Notes under the pieces: generated by a model
What the model was told of the DNA's origin: nothing
Database searches by the model: none
Seen by the model: the letters and a program-made list of their open reading frames with translations, nothing else
In this document: piece after piece, positions 16,383 to 24,455 of the stretch
Numbering within the stretch: the stretch's first letter is position 1
How the letters are laid out: each line of letters begins with the position of its first letter
Made by a program: the position numbers and the translations under genes
From: Planctomycetota bacterium
GTDB lineage: Bacteria > Planctomycetota > UBA1135 > GCA-002748355
DNA: 44,829 nt
Direction: 5' to 3'
NCBI GenBank assembly: GCA_011321845.1
Contig: DROQ01000172.1
Location: forward strand, 1-44,829

Positions 16383-17648
16383 ATGGTCAGGCGAGTTTGT
16401 GCCCTTTCTTGTCTTTCGATTCTGTTTTTTTCCGGCTCATTCCCCGGCTTCGGGCCAGAAAGCCTCATGGCCCAATCCCCCGTCCTACAGGAGAAACCGG
16501 AAGAGGGCCATCGTTCCACGGATCGTTTTCGCTTGGGCTATAACGAGGGCTTCGCCGTGGAGAGCGAAGACGGGAGGACACGGATCGCTCTCGAAGGTTT
16601 GATCCAGGTGACTGGGAAACTGTTTCAACGGGACCGTGGACGGGTCAGCGAGTTCGCCCTGCGCAGGTTTCGGCCGGAGCTGTCGGGCTACTTCGACCGA
16701 AACGTCCTGTTTCGTTTCGAACCCAAGTTCACCGAGAACGAGGTGGAGCTGGAGGAGGCCTGGGTGGGGCTCAGGTTCGAGGACACAGGCTCCATCCTGC
16801 GCATCGGACGCATGAAGGCCCCCTTCAACCTCGAAGAGGTTCGCAGCCGACGGCACATCCATTTCCCCCTTTTCTCCATGATGAACCAGTTCGCCCCCGC
16901 CGAGGACCACGGTTTGTTCTGGAGCAGAAACAAGGATGGATGGGAGTATGCCCTCGCTGTCTATAACGGGACGGGGGGCTCTGACACGGGGAGCAGCAAA
17001 GACATCGCCGGCCGGGTGATGCGCAACCTCTTCGACGACGAGGAACGGGGGTATTTCGACCTGGGGATCGCCATGACCTACGGCCGGCAGAATCAGGACG
17101 TCGCCACCAAGGGGATCGACAACGGGGCGGGGGAACAGGTCCTGCGCTACGCGACCGGGACCTCACTCTCCGGCACCCGCACCAGGCTGGGCCTGGAGGC
17201 TGTCTGGTTCCAGGGGCCGTGGATGGGACAGGCGGAGGCCATGTGGATTCGCCAGGAGATGTCCCAGGGAGGCATCCAGGACACGGTCCAGTTTTCTGGC
17301 GCCTACCTCGATGTCGCCTACGCCTTGACCGGCCAGTCCATCGACTTCGGCGGAGTGGGGGTCAGCAAGGAGAAGGCCTTCTTAGGTCTGCCCGGCTCCT
17401 GGGTTTTGGCGGCGCGACTCTCCACTCTTCGCAATGACGGCTCCTTGCGGGCGCTGGGGATGACCGAGACCGGACGCTTTTCCCGAAGGATCCAGAACTT
17501 GAGCCTCGGGCTCAACTGGGTTCCTTCCAAGCATTTTCTCGTGAGACATTCCCTCGTGTTTTCGCACTACAGCGACTCGGTGGACACCGGAGGAGGGCCT
17601 CACAAGAGCGAGGTCGCCCTCCTTGTCGAGTGGCAGCTGCATTGGTGA
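16383..17648 (+). CDS. OprP/OprO-family porin
   Basis: 421 aa. A signal peptide (cleavage probably near the LMAQS segment, about residue 30) precedes a beta-rich protein of the phosphate-selective porin O/P family. The clues are the EGLIQVTGKLF start of the barrel, RRFRPELSGYFDRNVLFRFEP, the hallmark LRIGRMKAPFNLEE (cf. GQFK.PF.LE in OprP), alternating hydrophobic strands, and a C-terminal aromatic (...WQLHW) as recognised by the BAM machinery. It would form an outer-membrane anion or small-solute channel. It shows that the organism has an outer membrane. It is convergent with the subtilase, 15 nt apart. Confidence 0.87.
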   Translation: MVRRVCALSCLSILFFSGSFPGFGPESLMAQSPVLQEKPEEGHRSTDRFRLGYNEGFAVESEDGRTRIALEGLIQVTGKLFQRDRGRVSEFALRRFRPELSGYFDRNVLFRFEPKFTENEVELEEAWVGLRFEDTGSILRIGRMKAPFNLEEVRSRRHIHFPLFSMMNQFAPAEDHGLFWSRNKDGWEYALAVYNGTGGSDTGSSKDIAGRVMRNLFDDEERGYFDLGIAMTYGRQNQDVATKGIDNGAGEQVLRYATGTSLSGTRTRLGLEAVWFQGPWMGQAEAMWIRQEMSQGGIQDTVQFSGAYLDVAYALTGQSIDFGGVGVSKEKAFLGLPGSWVLAARLSTLRNDGSLRALGMTETGRFSRRIQNLSLGLNWVPSKHFLVRHSLVFSHYSDSVDTGGGPHKSEVALLVEWQLHW

Positions 17649-17663
17649 GGAGAGTCCCTCGAG

Positions 17664-20243
17664 TCAGCGGACTCCTCCGATCTTTCCTTCGCCTGCGTTG
17701 GAGAACACCAGGCCCAGGCTGTTGGCGGGGGCGTCCAGGACCATGACCTGCTGAAAAAACCGAGTCCCTACCAGGGGTTTCAGAGCGGGGATGGGGATGG
17801 GGAGCCTGGCCTGCCCCCGGAGACCACTTACGAAGGGGTAGAGGAAATCGCCCGAGACGAAGAGGCTACAGCCCTTGGCGCCGAAAGGGCCGAAGTCGAG
17901 GGGGAGGGGGATGCCTCCATAAGAGGTGTTGGAGAGACCCGTGAAGAGGACACAGGGGCTCAAGGGCCGGGCCTGGTCCAGGAGGAGGTCGAGCCTGCGG
18001 CCGACGAGGGGGATGCTGAGGTTTTGGAGGCGTGGGCGGGCTCCTTTTTGGACGGTTGCACACTGGACCCGCCAGGCGAAGGGTGCTCCACGCCATGGAC
18101 CGCTCCAATTGGAGCTGTTCCAATAATAGTTGGTCCCGAGTCCCGAACGGAGAAGGACCGAGAAGCCCAAAGTGATGGAAGGGGTTTTGAAGCCAAGATA
18201 AAAACGTCCCCCCTTGGGGACGAGGAGCGGGGGGGAGAAGCTCGTCGCCGCAAACCCCGCCTTGGCCTGGATGGTCATGGTGGAACTGCGGACAGGGGTC
18301 CTGGCGGGTTTGCCGTTGTTGTCCAGGAACAAATAGCTGGGGACGATGAGCTTGGTGAAGTACTGCGAATAAAGCTCGAAACCTGTGATGCTGAGCGCGC
18401 TCGGGGCTGTGAGTTGGAGGGCGAAAACCTGGTTTGGGGCGAGGATGGTGGTCCGGTTGAGGGTTCCCCCCGTCCCGTTGCGGCTGAGGCATGTGATCCG
18501 CCCCTGGCTCGTTCCCGTCCCGGGACATCCCAGACCGAAGGCGCGGTAGGCTCCGGGGATCCCGAGGGGGACCCGATCGCTCCAGGCCAAGGCGAATTCC
18601 TGCCTGCCTCCTTCCAAGGTTTTGCCCGTGACGCGGAGGGTCAGGGTCCCCGTTCTGGGAGCGACGAAGAGCACTCGCTCATAGAGGTTGCGGAGGGAGT
18701 GTCCTGCGGCCACGAGCCGGGTCCCATCGAGGATGTCCAGGTCCAGGTTCGACCAGAGCGTGGATGTGAGCCTGGTCCGAAACCATGCGAGGGCGACGGA
18801 GTAGACCCTGCCCTTTTGGACCGGGAGCTTGTAGGAAAAACGCGGGGAGGTGCTCAGGAGGAGGCCCCGGAAGTGTTGGGCGGTTTTGCTCGCGGCGTCG
18901 TAGGCGAGGTCGTCACGGAGGAGGCCTTGGCCGAGTCCGTTGAGGCCGATGCCCGGGTTTTCGAGCCGGAGGGGCTGGGCGCTGGCGAGGAGGAGGGCCT
19001 TGGTCTCGTCCGCGCGCAGCTTGGGAAAGGCTCCCCGGAGGATGCCCGCCGCCCCCGCCACCTGGGGCGCGCTCATGGAGGTTCCGCTGACCACTGCGTT
19101 GAGGGTCTCGCTGTCGATCCGGGGGGTGACGACCTTGAGCCCGCAGGCGACCAGGTCCGGATAGGTCCGCTGGGGATCTCCCGAGAGAGGCCCCCTCGCC
19201 GAGAAGTTCGCAAGGAGGTGGGTGTTGGCCTCGACGGCGCCCACTGCCAGCCCGTTGGTCGCGCTCTGGCTCCGGACTGTGCTCGTTCCACCGTTGCCCG
19301 CGGAAACGCAGATCAGGACATCGGCGTTGAGGGCGACCGAGTCGAGGGCCTGCTGCACGGGATCCAGGGGGTTGGGACTCCCGCTGTAGGAGTTGTTGGC
19401 CACCTTGATCCCCAGGTTCAGTCGGTCCTTGGCGACGGTCTGCCAGGCCTGGACGATGGTGCTGCTGCGAGCCGCGCCCGTCAGGAGGTCCGCGATCGCG
19501 TAGCCTGCGATTCCCGCTCCGTAGGCGTGTCCATGGTCGGAGCCGCTGCTTCCCCAGCGTGCACCCGCCGCGATCCCGGCCACCGAGGTCCCATGGCCCA
19601 GGGCGTCTTCGGCGCTCAAGTAGCCGATCTTCTTGTTGGCGAGAAGCCGCGTTCCGCCGATCCCCTTCGCCCCTTTGTTCCCGAGGTTCCCATCTACGAA
19701 ATAACTCCGATGGGGCCTCCCGCTCTTGCCCATCTGAGCGTCCTGTCCTGTGTCCAGAATGGCGATGCTGGTTCCCAGCCCGCGGATCCCCTTGGCTTGG
19801 AGAACGTCGGCGTTGTGATTCTTGGCGTTGGTCGAGGTGAAGATGTTTGGGAACTGGAAGGAGTCGGGGTAGATCGCGAGGACTTCCTCCCGGGCGCGCA
19901 GCCGGGGGAGGAGGGCCTTGGGGAGCCGAACAGCACAGGCGTTGATGATCCACCAATGCCGGAGGGTCTCACCACCCAAAGAGGCGACCAGCCGGTCGAA
20001 GGCGATCCGGTCCTGCACACAGAGTTTTTCCATCCGGGCGACGAGGCGCTCGACTTCGGCCTTGTCCTCCCTGAGAACCGCCCGCCGGTAAGGGGCAAGG
20101 TCGAAGGACCTCTCCTTGAACTGAACGATCCACTGTTCCCGGCTGGAAGCTTTCCCTTGCGCCTTGGGCCCTTGGGCCGAAAGGGACGCGAGAAAGGTTC
20201 CCAGAAGGATGAAATGGATGCCTGGAAATCGAAAGGAGGTCAT
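17664..20243 (-). CDS. Secreted subtilisin-like serine protease (S8) with lineage-specific C-terminal module
   Basis: 859 aa from the ATG at 20243, chosen because a signal peptide follows (HFILLGTFLASLSAQ). A propeptide-like region (about 35-140) precedes the S8 domain (about 155-430) with the full triad: D164 in AILDTGQD, H217 in GHGTSVAG, S389 in SGTSMSAP, and oxyanion N317 in SAGN. After a beta-rich domain comes a GLGCPGTGTS motif (571-579). The C-terminal region contains VLFTGLSNTSYGGIPLPLD and a later GCSLFVSGD, a tail pattern I associate with secreted proteins of certain Planctomycetota. It is probably an extracellular or envelope protease. The frame is open to 20336, but that part lacks a better start. 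Confidence 0.92.
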   Translation of the reverse strand: MTSFRFPGIHFILLGTFLASLSAQGPKAQGKASSREQWIVQFKERSFDLAPYRRAVLREDKAEVERLVARMEKLCVQDRIAFDRLVASLGGETLRHWWIINACAVRLPKALLPRLRAREEVLAIYPDSFQFPNIFTSTNAKNHNADVLQAKGIRGLGTSIAILDTGQDAQMGKSGRPHRSYFVDGNLGNKGAKGIGGTRLLANKKIGYLSAEDALGHGTSVAGIAAGARWGSSGSDHGHAYGAGIAGYAIADLLTGAARSSTIVQAWQTVAKDRLNLGIKVANNSYSGSPNPLDPVQQALDSVALNADVLICVSAGNGGTSTVRSQSATNGLAVGAVEANTHLLANFSARGPLSGDPQRTYPDLVACGLKVVTPRIDSETLNAVVSGTSMSAPQVAGAAGILRGAFPKLRADETKALLLASAQPLRLENPGIGLNGLGQGLLRDDLAYDAASKTAQHFRGLLLSTSPRFSYKLPVQKGRVYSVALAWFRTRLTSTLWSNLDLDILDGTRLVAAGHSLRNLYERVLFVAPRTGTLTLRVTGKTLEGGRQEFALAWSDRVPLGIPGAYRAFGLGCPGTGTSQGRITCLSRNGTGGTLNRTTILAPNQVFALQLTAPSALSITGFELYSQYFTKLIVPSYLFLDNNGKPARTPVRSSTMTIQAKAGFAATSFSPPLLVPKGGRFYLGFKTPSITLGFSVLLRSGLGTNYYWNSSNWSGPWRGAPFAWRVQCATVQKGARPRLQNLSIPLVGRRLDLLLDQARPLSPCVLFTGLSNTSYGGIPLPLDFGPFGAKGCSLFVSGDFLYPFVSGLRGQARLPIPIPALKPLVGTRFFQQVMVLDAPANSLGLVFSNAGEGKIGGVR

Positions 20244-20292
20244 GATCCAAGTGGAGAAAGAAAGAAGCGCAGGGTCCCCTGGAACTAGGGGA

Positions 20293-20315
20293 GGAAGGAA
20301 ACAAAGTTTCCTTCC
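20293..20315. other. Perfect 10-bp inverted repeat upstream of the subtilase gene
   Basis: GGAAGGAAAC and GTTTCCTTCC flank an AAA loop in the 166-bp gap between the isocitrate dehydrogenase stop (20410) and the subtilase start (20243). On the minus strand it lies 50 nt before the subtilase ATG. It could be an operator, a 5'-UTR hairpin or the tail of the dehydrogenase transcript. No T-run follows. Confidence 0.5.
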
Positions 20316-20409
20316 AACCGGGGCCTGTTTCAGCATTCCAGGCCAAGGAAGATTACCTTCTTCTCCTGTCCCAGGGGGGAGCCTTCTCGAGGTTTTGGGA
20401 GGGAGCCGG

Positions 20410-21417
20410 TCAGCCGGCCTTCAAGTTTTCGAGGAGCGCGTTCACATAGTCCTTTGTACCGGCGCTTCCGCCCAGGTCGCCGGTCCGGTTGGCGGGATCG
20501 GACAGGGTTCGTTCCACCGCTTTTTCGATACGGGCTGCGGCCTCGCCCTCTCCGATGTGATGGAGCATCAAGACCCCTGAGAGGATCAGGGCTGTCGGAT
20601 TGGCCAGGCCCTTGCCCGCGATGTCGGGCGCTGAGCCATGGACCGCTTCGAAGACGGAGTATTTTTCCCCGATGTTCGCGCTGGGAGCCATGCCCAGGCC
20701 GCCGATCAGGCCGCTGCTGAGGTCGGAGAGGATGTCTCCGAAGAGGTTCTCCATGACCAGGACATCGAATTGGGTGGGGTCCATGACAAGGCGCATGGCC
20801 GTGGCGTCCACGATGGCGTCCTCGAACTCGATGTCGGGGTAATCGCGGGCGATGGCTCTGGCGACTTCGAGGAAGAGGCCGTCGCTGAGCTTGAGGATGT
20901 TGGCCTTGTGGACGGCGGTGACCTTTTTTCGGCCCTGCTTTCGGGCCAGCTCGAAGGCGAAGCGGAGGATCCTCTGGGAGCCATGCTCGGTGATGATCCT
21001 CTGGGATTCGACGACGCCGGGGACCACGAGATGCTCCAGGCCCGAGTAGAGCCCTTCGGTGTTTTCCCGGATGATGATGGTGTCGACCCGCTCATAGCGG
21101 GTGGGGACGCCGGGGAGGACCTTGGCGGGGCGGTAGTTGGCGTAGAGGTCCAGTTCCTTGCGGATGGTGACGTTGACCGAGGGGAAACCCGAGCCGACCG
21201 GGGTCGTGATGGGACCTTTGAGGGCCACCTTGGTCTCGCGGATCGAAGCGAGGGTCCCTTCGGGGAGCGGTGTGCCATACTTGTGGATGTGGTCCCCCCC
21301 TGCCTCCTTCTCGATCCACTCGATCTCGACTCCGGAGGCGTCGAGGACCGTCCTGGTGGCCTCGGCGACTTCGGGACCGATGCCGTCGCCTGGGATCAAC
21401 GTGATGCGATGCGCCAT
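20410..21417 (-). CDS. NAD-dependent isocitrate/isopropylmalate dehydrogenase family, probably isocitrate dehydrogenase
   Basis: 335-aa short-type beta-decarboxylating dehydrogenase. Motifs: LIPGDGIGPEV, PSVNVTIRKELDLYANYRP (Ser/Asn/Arg substrate loop), IRENTEGLYSG, catalytic K171 in TAVHKANILK, metal-binding D204, D228 and D232 (GDILSDLSSGLIGGLG), and VHGSAPDIAGKG. The PSVN..RK and ENTEGLYSG motifs favour isocitrate over isopropylmalate. Homoisocitrate cannot be excluded. It would make 2-oxoglutarate in the TCA cycle. GAAGGAG lies 5 nt before the ATG. The IscU-like gene ends 88 nt upstream on the same strand. Confidence 0.9.
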   Translation of the reverse strand: MAHRITLIPGDGIGPEVAEATRTVLDASGVEIEWIEKEAGGDHIHKYGTPLPEGTLASIRETKVALKGPITTPVGSGFPSVNVTIRKELDLYANYRPAKVLPGVPTRYERVDTIIIRENTEGLYSGLEHLVVPGVVESQRIITEHGSQRILRFAFELARKQGRKKVTAVHKANILKLSDGLFLEVARAIARDYPDIEFEDAIVDATAMRLVMDPTQFDVLVMENLFGDILSDLSSGLIGGLGMAPSANIGEKYSVFEAVHGSAPDIAGKGLANPTALILSGVLMLHHIGEGEAAARIEKAVERTLSDPANRTGDLGGSAGTKDYVNALLENLKAG

Positions 21418-21505
21418 GAATACTCCTTCTGAGAGGGGGGATGCGAAATTTTAAGCGAACCATCCAAGCGAATTTGCGCCCCGCTGGCAATACGCGAGCT
21501 TGGAT

Positions 21506-21862
21506 TCATGGCAGCGAGGCGAGGGCTTTGGCCAGGGTTTCCTCCACGAGATGGAGGGCGTGGGACTCGTAGCTGCGCAACCCTCCATGCTGTGCGAGGG
21601 ATGCGCGCAGAGCCTCGAAGGGGGGGCCGGAGGGGAGGGCAGCGCCTTCGTAGCAGAGAAAGGCGAGGGAGGCGAGGGCAAGGGTAGAGGGGCAGGCCTT
21701 GGCCTTCCACCGCAGGGCTCGGATGTTGCCCTTCTGGATTTGGAGCTGGATCCGGAGCGAGTCTCCGCAGACCTGGTTGTCGCCCTGGGCCTCGGCGTCG
21801 GGAGCATCGAGGCTGCCGACTCCCTTGGGGTCGAGGACGTGGGCCTTGAGGTCGGGGTGCAT
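21506..21862 (-). CDS. IscU/NifU-like Fe-S scaffold homologue lacking the third cysteine
   Basis: 118 aa. The N-terminus HVLDPKGVGSL matches the H-x3-P-x3-G start of IscU/SufU. Then come DNQVCGDSL with C32 (first scaffold Cys), WKAKACPST with C57 (second Cys) and a helix (LALASLAFL). Where IscU has the third ligand in H-C-S, this protein reads SHALHL (H101, A102), so one cluster ligand is missing, although the nearby C70 is an extra Cys. It may be a degenerate scaffold, a regulator, or use another ligand. It sits 49 nt downstream of the small lipoprotein gene, in the LysA operon. No isc or suf partners are nearby. Confidence 0.75.
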   Translation of the reverse strand: MHPDLKAHVLDPKGVGSLDAPDAEAQGDNQVCGDSLRIQLQIQKGNIRALRWKAKACPSTLALASLAFLCYEGAALPSGPPFEALRASLAQHGGLRSYESHALHLVEETLAKALASLP

Positions 21863-21911
21863 CCCTTTGGAGTGATGAAGAGGAAAAGGGGAGGAGGAAA
21901 AGAGAAAAGCC

Positions 21912-22064
21912 TTACCTGAGCGACTGCTCGAGCTGGGGGAGGTCCAGTTGGGGCTGGACGCGGTCCAGGTTCCAGAATTCGTCCATGACGAGTTCGCAGC
22001 TCGAGAGGGCGAAGGGGAGGAGAAGGAGGGCGAGGATGAGGAGGGTTTTTTTGCGGCGGCGCAT
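21912..22064 (-). CDS. 50-aa lipoprotein downstream of lysA
   Basis: A small gene read directly from the sequence. The ATG at 22064 lies 4 nt after the lysA stop, with GGAAGTGAG as ribosome-binding site, and the stop is TAA at 21912. The N-terminus MRRRKK is followed by a hydrophobic stretch of about 14 residues and a lipobox ALSSC, with Cys at residue 23. After lipidation, a short 28-residue mature peptide (CELVMDEFWNLDRVQPQL...) remains. Its position mirrors the tiny lipoprotein LptM (YifL) that sits next to lysA/dapF in many proteobacteria, but the LptM hallmark CGLKGPL is absent, so homology is not claimed. Confidence 0.78.
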   Translation of the reverse strand: MRRRKKTLLILALLLLPFALSSCELVMDEFWNLDRVQPQLDLPQLEQSLR

Positions 22065-22068
22065 CAGC

Positions 22069-23325
22069 TCACTTCCATTCTTCTTCCACTTCGTTCTGGA
22101 AAATGTGTTCGAGGGTCTCCCGGCGCCGGATCAGGAGGGCGTGGTCGCCCCGGGTGAGGACCTCGGCGGGGAGGGTCCTGGTGTTGTAGCGGGAAGCCAT
22201 ACTGAAACCATACGCTCCCGCGGTCAGGACTGCGAGGAAGGCCCCGCGCTCGAGGGCGGGGAGTTTGCGGTCTTTTCCGAGGAAATCAGCGCTTTCGCAG
22301 ACGGGTCCGACCACATCGACGGGTTTTTCGAGGGGTTCCAGGCCTTCTCGAAGGGGGACGATCTCATGCACGGCGTCGTAGAGAGCGGGGCGGATGAGTT
22401 CGCTCATGGAAGCGTCCACGATGAGGAAGTCCTTGGTTTTGCGCTGTTTTCGTTCGAGGACGCGGGTGAGGAGGCAGCCGGCGTTGCCGACCAGGTAGCG
22501 GCCCGGCTCCAGGAGGAGGCGGAGGCCGCGGGGGAGGAGCAGCTCTTCGAAGCCCTCGGCCAGCTCGTCCAGGGCGAGGGGCTCCTCGAAGTTGCCGCGG
22601 ATGCCGAAGCCGCCTCCCGTATCGTAGGTCCGGACGCCGCGCCGGTGCGCCTCGTCGGCGTCCATAAAAGCCATGACGCGCCCAGCCGCTTCGAGAAAGG
22701 GGCCGGGGTCGAGAAGAAGGGAGCCGAGGTGCACGTGGTAGGAGACCAGCTCGAGCTGCGCCGAGCGGTGGATGCGATCGACCAGGGGGGAGGCCTGGCT
22801 CAGGGGGATCCCGAACTTGTTCTCCTCCTTGCCGGTGGAAATGTACTCGTGGGTCCTGGCGTCCACGTCGGGGTTGAGGCGGAGGGCGACCTGGGTCTTG
22901 CGGCCGGTCTTCTGCGCGTGGAACTCGATGCGGTCGATCTCCCCCTCGCTCTCGATGTTGAAGATGCCCACCTGGGCGTGGAGGGCTTTTTGGATCTCCC
23001 AGTCCTGCTTGCCGACGCCTGCGAAGACGAAGTTGCTGGGGTCGCCCCCGGCCTGGAGAGCGCGTTCCAGCTCGCCGCCGCTGACCAGGTCGAAGCCCGC
23101 GCCCCGATGCCGGAGGAGGCGGAGGATGGCGCGGTTGCTGTTGGCCTTGACCGCGTAGCGGATCCCCGGCTCGAGGCGGGCGAAGGCTTTTTCGAGGCGC
23201 CCGTAGCGCTCGAGAATGGCGTCGGCCGAGTAGACGTAGAGGGGTGTCCCCAAACCCTCGCCGAGGGCGGCGAGGGGGACGCCGTCGGAGTGGAGCTTGC
23301 CCTGGTGGTATCGGATTCCGGTCAT
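22069..23325 (-). CDS. lysA: Diaminopimelate decarboxylase
   Basis: 418-aa fold-type III PLP enzyme that converts meso-diaminopimelate to lysine. PLP Lys60 is in YAVKANSN. Others: FDLVSGGEL, HVHLGS (H197/H199), TGGGFGI (237-242, PLP phosphate loop), EPGRYLVGNAG, and the catalytic CESADFLG with C343. The ATG at 23325 overlaps the glycosyltransferase stop (ATGA), which fixes the start; an upstream open frame is a shadow within that gene. Lysine biosynthesis is thus translationally tied to a sugar-transfer gene, an unusual neighbour. The lipoprotein gene follows by 4 nt. Confidence 0.95.
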   Translation of the reverse strand: MTGIRYHQGKLHSDGVPLAALGEGLGTPLYVYSADAILERYGRLEKAFARLEPGIRYAVKANSNRAILRLLRHRGAGFDLVSGGELERALQAGGDPSNFVFAGVGKQDWEIQKALHAQVGIFNIESEGEIDRIEFHAQKTGRKTQVALRLNPDVDARTHEYISTGKEENKFGIPLSQASPLVDRIHRSAQLELVSYHVHLGSLLLDPGPFLEAAGRVMAFMDADEAHRRGVRTYDTGGGFGIRGNFEEPLALDELAEGFEELLLPRGLRLLLEPGRYLVGNAGCLLTRVLERKQRKTKDFLIVDASMSELIRPALYDAVHEIVPLREGLEPLEKPVDVVGPVCESADFLGKDRKLPALERGAFLAVLTAGAYGFSMASRYNTRTLPAEVLTRGDHALLIRRRETLEHIFQNEVEEEWK

Positions 23326-24455
23326 CGTCTCGGTCCCTGTTCCCGCAGCTCGCGGTAGATCTCGGCCCAAATGCTCGCCATCCTTTCCGGATCGTGCCGC
23401 TGGCGCAACGTTTGGATCTGGCTTTCTGTCGGCGGCCGCACCCGCCCCAGGCCCTCCGCCAACCCCTCCGCCCTCCGCTCGCAAGGCAGGACACCCATGC
23501 TTTGAAGGTCGCGGATCCCAGGAACGGCGGGGCCCAGGACGGGGAGGCCCTGCATCAGGGCTTCGAGGGCGGCGAGGGGGAGGCCTTCGCGCTTGGAGGT
23601 CAGGAGGAGGGCGTCGAAAGCCCGGAGATAGCGCCCGGCCTCGGGGACGGGGCCGAGGAAGCGGGCCTCGGGGTGCCTGTCCCGGAGTTGGGACAGGAGG
23701 GGGCCGTCGCCGAGCAGGACGGGGATGGTGGGAGTCTTTTCCCGGGATGAGAAGAGGGCGACGGTCTCGAGAAAGAGGGCGGGGTCCTTGATGGGAACCA
23801 GGCGACCGAGGAAGAGGACGAGGCGCGCGTCCTCGGGGAGGCCGAGGGCGCGGCGGGCTTGGGCCCTGGGGAGCGGGGAGGGGAGGGCGACGGTGGGGGG
23901 GATGACCTGGATCGGGGCGATGCCGAGTTCTTCGAGTTCGGCTCCGCAGCTTTCGCTGACGCAGGTGCTGAGGGCTCGGCGGCGTTGGAGACGGCGTTCG
24001 AGGAGGAGGAGGGCGCGGCTGCGGACGGGCCCGAAGTAGTCGCGAAGGACGTGGCCGTGGAAGCTGTGGACAATGGCTGTCCCCTTGGGGGCGCAGAGGG
24101 GGGCGAGGAGGCCGGCCTTGGCGGTGTGGCTGTGGAGGACCTGGGGGGCGAAGGCGGCGCAGAGGCGGCGGAGTCGGCGGAGGGCCTGGTAGCTTTGGCG
24201 CGGACTCTGGCCGGGGCCCAGGCCGGGGAGGAGGACGCGGCCGCGGGCCCGGGGGCCGAGCTGGAGAGCCTGATCCAGGGAGAGGAGGGGAGGAAGGCCC
24301 TCGCACTCGGCCTCCCCCGGGCCCGGGGCGCCGTGGACGATCAAGGAATGGGTGTCCCGCCTGGCCAGGAGGGGGGTGAGGGCGCGGATCTGGAGGGCGG
24401 GGCCGCCGAGGTTGAGGCGGGAGATGAGGCGGAGGAGGCGCAGGGGCTCAGCCAT
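23322..24455 (-). CDS. Family 4 glycosyltransferase (GT-B fold)
   Basis: 377 aa. Glycosyl transferase 4/1 architecture: N-terminal acceptor domain with LNLGGPALQI and HSHTAKAGLLA (compare HxHxxxxGxxG), then the C-terminal nucleotide-sugar domain with LFLGRLVPIKDP and the EX7E motif EGLPLAALE (290-298). It would transfer a sugar from an activated donor to a lipid-linked or polysaccharide acceptor at the cytoplasmic membrane face. It starts 8 nt before the asnB stop. Together with asnB and the epimerase it suggests cell-surface glycan or amide-modified sugar assembly. Donor and acceptor are unknown. Confidence 0.9.
   Translation of the reverse strand: MAEPLRLLRLISRLNLGGPALQIRALTPLLARRDTHSLIVHGAPGPGEAECEGLPPLLSLDQALQLGPRARGRVLLPGLGPGQSPRQSYQALRRLRRLCAAFAPQVLHSHTAKAGLLAPLCAPKGTAIVHSFHGHVLRDYFGPVRSRALLLLERRLQRRRALSTCVSESCGAELEELGIAPIQVIPPTVALPSPLPRAQARRALGLPEDARLVLFLGRLVPIKDPALFLETVALFSSREKTPTIPVLLGDGPLLSQLRDRHPEARFLGPVPEAGRYLRAFDALLLTSKREGLPLAALEALMQGLPVLGPAVPGIRDLQSMGVLPCERRAEGLAEGLGRVRPPTESQIQTLRQRHDPERMASIWAEIYRELREQGPRR

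Noticed and set aside
18024-20288. 754-aa plus-strand open frame antisense to the subtilase
   Set aside because: High GC makes long open antisense frames common. It covers an intact S8 gene with a full triad and has poor composition (long runs of Gly/Asp/Glu/Val).
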